Source: Acidilobaceae archaeon (GTDB lineage: Archaea > Thermoproteota > Thermoprotei_A > Sulfolobales > Acidilobaceae). From it: 5,195 nt of DNA. Below, piece by piece: positions 1 to 4,911 of this stretch. Every line of letters starts with the position of its first letter. Positions within the stretch are counted from its first letter, which is position 1. The notes beneath the pieces were generated by a model. That model was not told where the DNA came from. It saw nothing but the letters and a program-made list of their open reading frames with translations, and did not search any database. A program made the position numbers and the translations under genes. The DNA is taken from NCBI GenBank assembly GCA_026985385.1, contig JALSQM010000013.1:1-5195 (forward strand). Reading direction: 5' to 3'.

Positions 1-174
1 TATGCGTTCTCGGAGTAGGGGGCTTCTACGCCTTCTAGCCGGGTGCCCTAGCCTAGGCTCCCCACCCACAAGCACCGCGTCAACCTCGACACCGTCAACC
101 CCCTCTCTCAGGTAGCGCCTGAGCCATCTGAGAGTGTTAGCCCTGTGACCCACTATCAGCGGGCACGCAGCCAC
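1..174 (-). CDS. Glycerophosphodiester phosphodiesterase-like protein, N-terminal part (runs off left edge)
   Basis: Only 58 codons lie in the window; the frame is open to base 1. The reading is my own translation of the minus strand from the GTG at 174-172. Near the N-terminus is LIVGHRANTL, then GVDGVEVDAVL, then LGHP. This is the family pattern of a His-Arg pair (H10, R11), an Asn-Thr-Leu motif, an E-x-D pair (E30, D32) and a later catalytic-type His (H44). In GDPD-family TIM barrels these residues bind the metal and catalyse hydrolysis of glycerophosphodiesters to an alcohol plus glycerol-3-phosphate; that reaction is family knowledge. Differences from the textbook motif are the missing Glu before NTL, a Pro rather than Asp after H44, and a shortened segment between HR and ExD. 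GTG 174 is the only canonical start after the in-frame TAA at 222-220, and GGGAGG lies 4 nt upstream. It probably shares an operon with the gene ending at 220. The family call is fairly sure; substrate is unknown. Confidence 0.75.
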   Translation of the reverse strand, partial: MAACPLIVGHRANTLRWLRRYLREGVDGVEVDAVLVGGEPRLGHPARRRRSPLLRERI

Positions 175-178
175 CTCG

Positions 179-184
179 CCTCCC
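179..184 (-). promoter_or_regulatory. Ribosome binding site fixing the GTG start at 174
   Basis: The minus strand reads GGGAGG here, followed by four bases and then GTG at 174-172. The match to the archaeal anti-Shine-Dalgarno is good, though the spacing is short. It supports internal initiation of the phosphodiesterase-like gene 45 bp after the upstream stop codon, as in an operon. Confidence 0.55.
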
Positions 185-219
185 CAGAGGAGCCGGTCCC
201 CCGAGGATCCTAGCAGTCT

Positions 220-735
220 TTAGCGGTGAACCTCGTACTTGTACCGCGGATCCCCTCCTCTACCACCGCTCCCCCCACCCGATACGCCGAGGCATACAAA
301 GTCCTCGTCTACTATCGCCCTAAGCGCCTCCGCTAGCAGTTTGCTACAGTAATCACCCCCCTCGAGCCTCTCTACTATGGGCACCAGTATTTCGTCGAGG
401 AGCCTCAGCCTCGCCGTGGAAGCCGAGGAGTCCCCCCGAGCCTCAGCTGCCGCTAATAGGCCGGCGAATATCAGGGCATGAGCTAGGCTATCGGCTGGCG
501 CTAAGGGGCTACAGACGGGTACAAGGCCCCTAGAGGCGAGGAGATCCGTTAACGTGCTCCTAGCCTCCCGGCCGAGGCTCTCCCCCACACTCAGGTTAAA
601 GGGGCCTGGGCACTCAAGCATGTAGGCCTGCACGAGTGGGGGCTCGCTACCCGAAGGCTCGGATCGCATGCCAGCAAGGTGCTCGCCGAGGGCTATATAG
701 GCCTCTGAGACCTCCTCGAGGCTGCAGTCCTCCAC
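220..735 (-). CDS. Helical protein, possibly a TorD/NarJ-type redox-enzyme chaperone (171 aa)
   Basis: I do not recognise this gene with certainty. The protein is mostly alpha-helical: helices at about 6-22, 52-69, 81-100, 107-125 and 129-144, then a Gly-rich, probably disordered tail (150-161) and a basic end. The order of segments resembles TorD/DmsD/NarJ chaperones. These are small helical proteins that bind the Tat signal peptide of molybdenum oxidoreductases and aid cofactor insertion. The parallels are PPLVQAYML (32-40), where the family often has Pro-Pro-Tyr-Glu; a helix ending in RGL (69-71); and APADSLAHALIFAGLLAA (79-96), resembling the family's P-x-D-H-x-x-x-E-L-x-F segment. However, His and Glu of that segment are not clearly conserved, and no oxidoreductase lies in the window. 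Start: GTG 735 is the only canonical start codon after the in-frame stop at 786-784, with a GGGGATGAT site upstream. The gene for the phosphodiesterase-like protein follows 45 bp after its stop. The coding call is sound; the function is a weak inference. Confidence 0.72.
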   Translation of the reverse strand: MEDCSLEEVSEAYIALGEHLAGMRSEPSGSEPPLVQAYMLECPGPFNLSVGESLGREARSTLTDLLASRGLVPVCSPLAPADSLAHALIFAGLLAAAEARGDSSASTARLRLLDEILVPIVERLEGGDYCSKLLAEALRAIVDEDFVCLGVSGGGSGGRGGDPRYKYEVHR

Positions 736-741
736 GAACGC

Positions 742-750
742 ATCATCCCC
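742..750 (-). promoter_or_regulatory. Ribosome binding site for the GTG start at 735
   Basis: The minus strand reads GGGGATGAT, close to GGAGGTGAT, with about 6 nt before GTG 735-733. The two ATG triplets here (746 and 743) are out of frame with the gene, so they are not alternative starts. Confidence 0.4.
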
Positions 751-780
751 AGGGCCTGCCCTACCACTCGTTAGAGCGGT

Positions 781-788
781 GGTTTAAG
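781..788 (-). promoter_or_regulatory. Putative TATA box for the TorD-like/phosphodiesterase operon
   Basis: The minus strand reads CTTAAACC. A start point about 25 bp downstream (near 760) would give a roughly 25-nt leader carrying the GGGGATGAT site. The same octamer sits before the CBS gene at 4885-4892. Assigned from position and sequence only. Confidence 0.4.
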
Positions 789-821
789 GCGGTTATTGTT
801 GTTTTGAGTCCCCAACCCTGA

Positions 822-837
822 CCCGCCCGTAGGCGGG
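822..837. repeat. Perfect 6-bp GC hairpin with 4-nt loop
   Basis: CCCGCC-CGTA-GGCGGG forms a fully paired stem of six G-C/C-G pairs. It is downstream of the Cys-module gene and upstream of the TorD-like promoter. On the minus strand it is not followed by a T-run, so it is not a standard terminator; it may be a 3'-end structure of the upstream transcript or part of an RNA. Confidence 0.55.
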
Positions 838-955
838 AATGATGGGCACGGCTACGATAGACTAGACCTGATCCCAGCAGCCCTAGGCTTGCCGCATGGG
901 GGTTCGGGTGCCTATAGTAGCGTCGTGTATACTCTGTCTCTACGCGTCCCCGTCT

Positions 956-1363
956 CTATAGGGCCTTTGTAGCACATGGAGGGCGGTCTGGATCGTCAAC
1001 CTTAACTCCTAGGAGGAGACACCTACTAAGGGACTCACTGTAGAATATACACTCCCTGCAACTCCTGGCGGGTCTCCCGTCAGCCGTCAACCCCCTCGTT
1101 GCAGGAGCCGGGGCTGGCTTCGGCTGTGCCCCGCCAGCCTCTTCCCTAGCCTTCGGAGCCGCTGGGGCTGCCGGAGCCTCTCTCGGAGCCGCCTCTGTAG
1201 GGGGAGCCTCCTTCTCCGCCTTCTTCCTCGCCTCAGCCTCGCGGTAGAACCTACAGTTTTGATACCTCTCCGTTAGGCAGGGGAATGCTAGGGGGTTAAC
1301 GGGTCCTCCCCGGGCCCTACAGTAGACTAGCGCTCCCCTCCTCTCGGCGTAGGGGCATGGCAA
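956..1363 (-). CDS. Small protein with two four-cysteine modules joined by an Ala/Pro/Glu linker (135 aa)
   Basis: I do not recognise a named family. The protein has three parts. Residues 1-40 carry C3, C15, C29 and C37, with CPY at the start and CRFY at the end. Residues 44-98 are a low-complexity, charged Ala/Pro/Glu/Lys linker, probably disordered. Residues 101-135 carry C102, C105, C115 and C130, with the related string CIFY at 105-108. Four cysteines per module could bind zinc or an iron-sulfur cluster, or form disulfides, which are common in cytoplasmic proteins of some hyperthermophilic crenarchaea. No signal peptide or membrane segment is seen, so it is probably cytoplasmic. The start is TTG 1363-1361, chosen because GGGGAGGTG lies 7 nt upstream; the nearby ATG at 1358-1356 is in another frame. 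A TATA-like box at 1411-1417 would give a leader of about 25 nt. The gene lies 70 bp behind the membrane-protein gene. Possible roles include nucleic-acid or protein binding, but this is open. Confidence 0.72.
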   Translation of the reverse strand: MPCPYAERRGALVYCRARGGPVNPLAFPCLTERYQNCRFYREAEARKKAEKEAPPTEAAPREAPAAPAAPKAREEAGGAQPKPAPAPATRGLTADGRPARSCRECIFYSESLSRCLLLGVKVDDPDRPPCATKAL

Positions 1364-1370
1364 AAGCTCG

Positions 1371-1379
1371 CACCTCCCC
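1371..1379 (-). promoter_or_regulatory. Strong ribosome binding site fixing a TTG start
   Basis: The minus strand reads GGGGAGGTG, a near-perfect archaeal Shine-Dalgarno, 7 nt before TTG at 1363-1361. It is the strongest such site in the window and decides the start of the Cys-module gene. Confidence 0.7.
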
Positions 1380-1410
1380 GCGGGGCTCGTGTAAAGAGGG
1401 GGAATGGGGT

Positions 1411-1417
1411 CTATACC
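1411..1417 (-). promoter_or_regulatory. Putative TATA box overlapping a small palindrome
   Basis: The minus strand reads GGTATAG. A start point near 1388 would place the GGGGAGGTG site inside a leader of about 25 nt for the Cys-module gene. It overlaps the ACCTC-TTT-GAGGT inverted repeat at 1415-1427. Confidence 0.4.
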
Positions 1418-1427
1418 TCTTTGAGGT
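1415..1427. repeat. Inverted repeat ACCTC-TTT-GAGGT
   Basis: A perfect 5-bp inverted repeat with a 3-nt spacer lies between the stop of the membrane-protein gene (1434-1436) and the Cys-module gene, overlapping a TATA-like box. It could be an operator or a 3'-end hairpin; it is short enough to be chance. Confidence 0.35.
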
Positions 1428-1433
1428 GCTAGG

Positions 1434-2147
1434 CTAAGTTGCAGCAGCTGCCTCGAACTCTTTGAGGAGATAGTACGAGCCCAGCATAGCCAGCAGCGCC
1501 GGGAAGACCCCGCCGAAGAGGTACCAGAGGCCCAGCGTGAGAGCCCCGAGCTCCTTGGCGGGGGAGTACGCTGGGAGAGTGAAGCCGTGTATCACGAATC
1601 CGAGGCCGTAGAATAGCGTTGAGAGGGTTCTCAGGGGCCTCCATAGCTTTAGTAGTATGTAGAAGCCCACTATCAGCGCTACGGGTACAAGTATCCCCAA
1701 GACCCTGCCAGCACTGGATATGAGTATCCTCTTGTCTAGGGGCTGTATGTGGGAGAAGTTTAGGGCAAAGGTCTCGGAGACTCCCACGACGAGTATCAGT
1801 ATTGGTATGTAGAGCGTGTAGAGCTTCTTCTGGGTGCCAACTAGATATGCGGCGAACAATTCTTCCATCATAGCCCAGAGTATTATGAAGACCCCCCTCA
1901 CAGCGTCTAGTGTTAGCATGTAGTTCAGCTTATCGGGCGGTATCTTATCCCAGCTACCGCCAGCTAGGGCTAGCAGTTTTGACTGAGTCACCCCGTCCAG
2001 CACGCTCTCCAAGCCGACGAATATGAAGCCCAGCGCTAGTATTAGGAGGGCCTTATTTGAGGTTTTAGTGTAGACATAGTAGACGTAGGCGGCCGCTATG
2101 AATAGGATTACACCGGTAGCGTATGGGAACGCCACCTGGTAGTACAC
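1434..2147 (-). CDS. Seven-helix integral membrane protein of unknown function (237 aa)
   Basis: I do not recognise the family. The sequence shows seven hydrophobic segments at about 8-26, 32-54, 77-103, 109-129, 142-166, 172-193 and 199-228. Positively charged loops (TKTSNK 27-32, TQKKLY 105-110, KLWRPLRT 167-174 and the KEFE end) fall on one side, so the positive-inside rule predicts N-terminus outside and C-terminus inside. This is the rhodopsin/sensor-type topology. There is no Lys in helix 7, so it is not a retinal protein. Several acidic residues lie within helices: E47 and D51, E95 and E96, and E125. No kinase, transport or enzyme motif is visible; it might be a sensor domain or small carrier. 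The start GTG 2147-2145 is the first after an in-frame TAG at 2156-2154, with at best a weak ribosome site and a predicted leader of only about 13 nt. The gene stands 88 bp from the peptidase stop, with its own TATA box. Confidence 0.82.
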   Translation of the reverse strand: MYYQVAFPYATGVILFIAAAYVYYVYTKTSNKALLILALGFIFVGLESVLDGVTQSKLLALAGGSWDKIPPDKLNYMLTLDAVRGVFIILWAMMEELFAAYLVGTQKKLYTLYIPILILVVGVSETFALNFSHIQPLDKRILISSAGRVLGILVPVALIVGFYILLKLWRPLRTLSTLFYGLGFVIHGFTLPAYSPAKELGALTLGLWYLFGGVFPALLAMLGSYYLLKEFEAAAAT

Positions 2148-2182
2148 GGCCCACTACACCGGGGAGGGGCGGGTGCTAGACT

Positions 2183-2190
2183 CCTATAAG
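2183..2190 (-). promoter_or_regulatory. Putative TATA box for the seven-helix membrane protein
   Basis: The minus strand reads CTTATAGG, one of the better TATA-like boxes in the window. A start point about 26 bp downstream is near 2160, giving a leader of about 13 nt before GTG 2147, which agrees with the lack of a clear ribosome binding site. Confidence 0.5.
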
Positions 2191-2235
2191 ATGTTTGCAC
2201 CAACACTCAGCCCTTAATGGCTTCTCATTTAACAT

Positions 2236-3807
2236 TTATGAGTTTAGTTTCGTCGGTAACTCTAGGTACTTCCAGCTAAGGTACTCGTTGAAGTACTCCG
2301 GGTTCAAGGGTTCTCCCGTCGCTTTCTCCACTAACTCCGCGGGGGGATAGGTGGCGCCCCACCTGTGTATGAGGTCCCTGAGGGCCTCTCTGATGGGTGT
2401 GAAGTCTAGTTGCTCCACTCTACTCCATATATTATCTACCCTCGCCTCTACAGCCCTCCTCACCTGCGCCGCTATAACGTTGCCAAGCGTGTATGTTGGG
2501 AAGTAGCCTATTGACCCCATTGCCCAGTGTATATCCTGTAGTATGCCCTCCGAGTCGTTCCTAGGCCTGATACCCAGGTTCTCCTCCATGAGGCTGTTCC
2601 ATAGATCCCTGGCCTCCCCGGGCTTCGCCTCTCCCCCGATGAGCATCTTCTCCAGCTGGTACCTCACGTATATGTGGAAGTTGTATGTGACCTCGTCGGC
2701 GTCAACCCTTATGTAGTCGGGCCTAACTATTGTGAAGTACCTGTATATATCAATCCAATCATATCTACTCGTGAACCCCAGCTCTTCATCGAGTACCCCC
2801 TTGATAGCCCTAGCGAAGTAGGGGCTCCTCCCTATTATGTTCTCCCAGAACCTACTCTGGCTCTCGTGGACCCCCGAGCTGACCCCTGACTGGAGCGGGG
2901 TGGCTGCGAGGTTCCTATCGACTTGGAGTTCGTAGAGGGCGTGGCCGAACTCGTGTATCACAGCCATGAGGGTCCTCCTGAAGTCCTTCCCCTCATACCT
3001 AGTCGTTATCCTCACATCGTCGATGCTGAGCGCTATAGTGAAGGGGTGGGCTGACACGTCGAGTCTCGCCCTGTCCCAAGGATATCCTAGCGCAGTGAGG
3101 ATCCTCCTATTAACCCTCTCCATGGCAGCCCTGTCGTAGCTCACTTCCTCAAGCTCGTGCCTCTCAGGGTAGAAGCCCCGTGAGCGCACTTTATCCAGTA
3201 CAGACCTGCTGTGAGGCAGTATCGATGCGAACACCCTATCCATAATATCGACTGTGAGACCCTCCTCGTAGAGGTCCAGGAGAGCGTTGTAGGGGTGGCC
3301 CTCATAGCCCAAGTGCTCTGCTACCTGCCTGTTCAACTCTACTATCCTCTCCAGGTAGGGTTTGAATATGCTGAAATCAGACTTGGCCTTGGCCTCCCTC
3401 CAGGCGGTGAGGGCCTCGGGCCTCAGCCTCTCCATCTCCCAGACTATTTTCTCCGGTATACTCCTAGCTATCCTTATAGCCCTCTGAAGCACCCTAATCA
3501 GGCCACGCTCGTAGACCGTCAGCTCCTCCCTGGAGGCCGCCTTCTCCACAAGCTCCACGAAGCCGGGCTCGAGTAGGAGCCTCCTAGAGAGGGCGGCGAT
3601 CTCAGCTGCCGCTAGGCCCCTGTAGCTACTCGCGGCTCTAGGCATGTTGGTCTCTGTGTCCCAAGCCATTAGGGAGGAGGCGTGGTTCAGGGCCCATATG
3701 ACCCTGTAGCGGCCGATTATCTCTCTCACAACCTCGTCCTGGAAGTAGCCTGGCACAGGCTCTACAGCCCTAGGAGACTCGCTCAACGCTTCCACCGGGG
3801 GGATCAA
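2236..3807 (-). CDS. M32-family thermostable metallocarboxypeptidase (523 aa)
   Basis: This is a zinc- or cobalt-dependent carboxypeptidase of peptidase family M32 (Pyrococcus furiosus and Thermus aquaticus carboxypeptidase 1). It removes C-terminal amino acids from peptides, probably in the cytoplasm as part of peptide breakdown. All family signatures are intact: HPF (254-256), DVRIT (264-268), HEFGH (285-289, metal ligands H285 and H289, catalytic E286), HESQS (314-318, third ligand E315), VRPDYIRVDADE (361-372), GILQDIHW (421-428) and GSIGYFPTY (431-439). From my memory of the Pyrococcus protein (about 499 aa), it aligns along its whole length from residue 22. The annotated TTG 3807-3805 follows an in-frame TGA at 3816-3814 but has no ribosome site, and it adds about 20 residues relative to Pyrococcus. 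GTG 3756 (codon 18, just before PGYFQDEVV) is a credible alternative that gives 506 aa. It lies 60 bp behind the AbrB-PhoU gene and may be co-transcribed with it. No inactivating change is seen. Confidence 0.96.
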   Translation of the reverse strand: MIPPVEALSESPRAVEPVPGYFQDEVVREIIGRYRVIWALNHASSLMAWDTETNMPRAASSYRGLAAAEIAALSRRLLLEPGFVELVEKAASREELTVYERGLIRVLQRAIRIARSIPEKIVWEMERLRPEALTAWREAKAKSDFSIFKPYLERIVELNRQVAEHLGYEGHPYNALLDLYEEGLTVDIMDRVFASILPHSRSVLDKVRSRGFYPERHELEEVSYDRAAMERVNRRILTALGYPWDRARLDVSAHPFTIALSIDDVRITTRYEGKDFRRTLMAVIHEFGHALYELQVDRNLAATPLQSGVSSGVHESQSRFWENIIGRSPYFARAIKGVLDEELGFTSRYDWIDIYRYFTIVRPDYIRVDADEVTYNFHIYVRYQLEKMLIGGEAKPGEARDLWNSLMEENLGIRPRNDSEGILQDIHWAMGSIGYFPTYTLGNVIAAQVRRAVEARVDNIWSRVEQLDFTPIREALRDLIHRWGATYPPAELVEKATGEPLNPEYFNEYLSWKYLELPTKLNS

Positions 3808-3865
3808 GGGTCTTCAAGGGTTCTTGAGCTTAGCAGGTAGGCTGTAGGGGTCGGGGCATCAACGG

Positions 3866-3872
3866 CTTTAAT
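3866..3872 (-). promoter_or_regulatory. Weak TATA-like element upstream of the M32 gene
   Basis: The minus strand reads ATTAAAG, overlapping the last codons of the AbrB-PhoU gene. It would start a transcript near 3845. It could give the peptidase its own promoter, but the sequence is weak and read-through from the upstream gene is equally possible. Confidence 0.25.
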
Positions 3873-4731
3873 GGTCGCTCGAGTTCAGGGACTCGCAGGC
3901 CGCCAGCACGGCCAGTCTCTTGAGTACTATTATCAGCGCCTCCACTATGCCGTGGAGCCTCGTGTCGCCCCTGCTAGCTTCCTTCTTTAACTCCTCGAGC
4001 TCCTTTAGAGCGTTTGATAGCCTCTTTATACTACCCACCGATGCCCCGCCAGACACCTCAACTGCGATCCTCGAGAGCTTCCCTAGTAGGGGCTGTATCT
4101 CGGGGCGATCCCTACCCTCGGAGTTCATTATCTCGAAGAGTATGTCAGCTATTGAAGCTAGGAGGGGAGCACTGCTAATGCAGCTCCGGCTCCTCCCCCT
4201 AAGTATAGAGGCTATGAGCGCCTCGATTTTCTCGTCGCTCTCTGCATTACCCCCCGCGGCCAGCATTGATAATAGGAGGGCCCCTAAGGCTCTTACGTGG
4301 AGCGAGTAGGCTGTCTCGTCGAGCTTGAAGGCCGCCACTACCCTGCCCTGGCGCGCCTCTACCACGTCGTGTACGAGGGGGTTTGACTCTAGGGTCGCCA
4401 CGATATCCCCGGGGTCCAGCTTTATGCTCCTCGGGTTCCACTCGAAGCTAACGCCAGCATAGCCCAGAGCATAGGCGCAGTAGACGATCCTCTCAACTCC
4501 GAAGGAGAGTATTACATTGTTCACCCTGACTCTGAGTACTAGGGAGCCCTTACCGTTATCCCTAGAGGCTGGAACTATCTTGAGTACCTCACCCTCATCA
4601 ATTACGGCCACCTCGTCTCCCGGCCTTATGTTGAGCCTCTTAGCCCAGTGCTTCGGTATTGTCACGACTAGGCTTGAGCCGCCTAGCCTCTGAACCCTTC
4701 TCAGCTCTGCCTCTCCCTGAGCAATAGCCAT
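3868..4731 (-). CDS. AbrB-type DNA-binding domain + PhoU-like regulator (287 aa)
   Basis: Residues 10-54 form a SpoVT/AbrB swapped-hairpin domain: RRVQRLGGSSLVVTIPKHWA, then LNIRPGDEVAVIDEGEVLKIVP. These show the usual S-x-x-V-T-I-P-K and L-x-x-G-D-x-V cores that dimerise and bind DNA. Residues 63-138 match the linking domain of archaeal PhoU-family regulators (YALGYAGVSF near 87-96, then a stretch where others have 'G-x-E-V-V-E'). Residues 142-287 are helical and PhoU-like, with a possible metal-site-like DILFE at 196-200. In this family, AbrB + PhoU proteins are thought to control phosphate uptake, but no phosphate transporter lies in the window, so the target is open. It is somewhat shorter than my recollection of typical relatives (320-340 aa). 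The start is ATG 4731-4729, with GGGGG-CTGAG at 4745-4736 as a possible ribosome site. It is divergent from the CBS gene, and palindromes surround its promoter, so autoregulation is likely. The M32 gene follows 60 bp downstream. Confidence 0.88.
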   Translation of the reverse strand: MAIAQGEAELRRVQRLGGSSLVVTIPKHWAKRLNIRPGDEVAVIDEGEVLKIVPASRDNGKGSLVLRVRVNNVILSFGVERIVYCAYALGYAGVSFEWNPRSIKLDPGDIVATLESNPLVHDVVEARQGRVVAAFKLDETAYSLHVRALGALLLSMLAAGGNAESDEKIEALIASILRGRSRSCISSAPLLASIADILFEIMNSEGRDRPEIQPLLGKLSRIAVEVSGGASVGSIKRLSNALKELEELKKEASRGDTRLHGIVEALIIVLKRLAVLAACESLNSSDH

Positions 4732-4743
4732 CCCGCTCAGCCC

Positions 4744-4756
4744 CCAGTAGTACTGG
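4744..4756. repeat. Palindrome CCAGTA-G-TACTGG at the predicted start point
   Basis: A perfect 6-bp inverted repeat around G4750. The predicted transcript start of the AbrB-PhoU gene (about 25 bp from the TATA-like box at 4771-4777) falls at about 4749, in its centre. It is placed as an operator that would block initiation. The inner AGTACT also occurs at 4839-4844 on the CBS side. Confidence 0.5.
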
Positions 4757-4760
4757 TTTC

Positions 4761-4768
4761 GGGTACCC
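4761..4768. repeat. Palindrome GGGTACCC
   Basis: A perfect 8-bp palindrome lies between the TATA-like box and the CCAGTA-G-TACTGG repeat. It is short and could be chance by itself, but its position among the other two repeats is suggestive. Confidence 0.3.
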
Positions 4769-4770
4769 CC

Positions 4771-4777
4771 TTATTAG
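4771..4777 (-). promoter_or_regulatory. Putative TATA box for the AbrB-PhoU gene
   Basis: The minus strand reads CTAATAA. A start point near 4749 gives a leader of about 19 nt holding the GGGGG-CTGAG ribosome site. Palindromes lie on both sides of it. Confidence 0.4.
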
Positions 4778-4792
4778 TTTAACGCTGTTAAA
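4778..4792. repeat. Palindrome TTTAAC-GCT-GTTAAA just upstream of the TATA box
   Basis: A perfect 6-bp inverted repeat with a 3-nt spacer. It abuts the predicted TATA box of the AbrB-PhoU gene, where archaeal TFB-recognition elements and activator or repressor sites lie. The half-site TTTAAC resembles a TATA element, so part may be a promoter rather than an operator. Confidence 0.5.
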
Positions 4793-4884
4793 GGAGCGCT
4801 TTCCCCGGGAACCCCTCCTACAATGCAATGCTTCTCAGAGTACTTCTATGGCGAATAGGGCGGAGATGAGCGGGCGGGTAGACA

Positions 4885-4892
4885 CTTAAACC
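4885..4892 (+). promoter_or_regulatory. Putative TATA box for a leaderless CBS transcript
   Basis: CTTAAACC is centred about 25 bp before the ATG at 4912, so the transcript should start at or next to the start codon. No ribosome site is seen upstream of that ATG, as expected for a leaderless message. The same octamer precedes the TorD-like gene (781-788, minus strand). Confidence 0.5.
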
Positions 4893-4911
4893 CTCCAATA
4901 GGCTGGCTAGC

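Larger units (their letters stand above)
736..955. other. Intergenic region with a GC-rich hairpin; no gene recognised
   Basis: This 220-bp gap separates the Cys-module gene from the TorD-like gene, both on the minus strand. It holds the TATA-like box at 781-788, an ACCAC...GTGGT inverted repeat (763-767 and 779-783) close to the predicted transcript start, a perfect hairpin at 822-837, and a second possible minus-strand TATA element (TATAC) near 927-933. No convincing open frame, tRNA or C/D-box RNA was found on either strand. It could be a long leader or hold a small RNA, but nothing visible proves this. Confidence 0.5.

Noticed and set aside
636..821. 61-residue open frame on the plus strand
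   Set aside because: Mostly antisense to the TorD-like gene, Arg/Pro-rich with no domain pattern, and no ribosome site or promoter.
822..837. Intrinsic terminator
   Set aside because: The hairpin is not followed by a T-run on the minus strand, and archaeal terminators depend mainly on T-runs.
839..871. C/D-box sRNA (ATGATGG followed by CTGA)
   Set aside because: Box C has a mismatch, the unit is only 33 nt, and no D'/C' pair is present.
843..915. tRNA-like stretch (GGCAC...GTGCC pairing with GGTTCGGG)
   Set aside because: The T-loop does not match TTCRANY, no 7-bp acceptor stem can be formed after it, and no anticodon arm is visible.
1429..1644. 71-residue minus-strand frame inside the membrane-protein gene
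   Set aside because: An alternative frame of the seven-helix gene; composition reflects GC bias only.
1434..2147. Microbial rhodopsin
   Set aside because: Seven helices fit, but helix 7 has no retinal-binding Lys and the rhodopsin helix 3 motif is absent.
3211..3576. 121-residue plus-strand open frame
   Set aside because: Antisense to the M32 gene, whose motifs make the minus strand the true coding strand.
3920..4309. 129-residue plus-strand open frame
   Set aside because: Antisense to the helical part of the AbrB-PhoU gene; Ser-rich shadow without a recognisable domain.
4848..4889. 13-codon plus-strand frame (ATG to TAA) before the CBS gene
   Set aside because: It lies upstream of and across the predicted TATA box, so it would not be on the CBS transcript, and there is no ribosome site.
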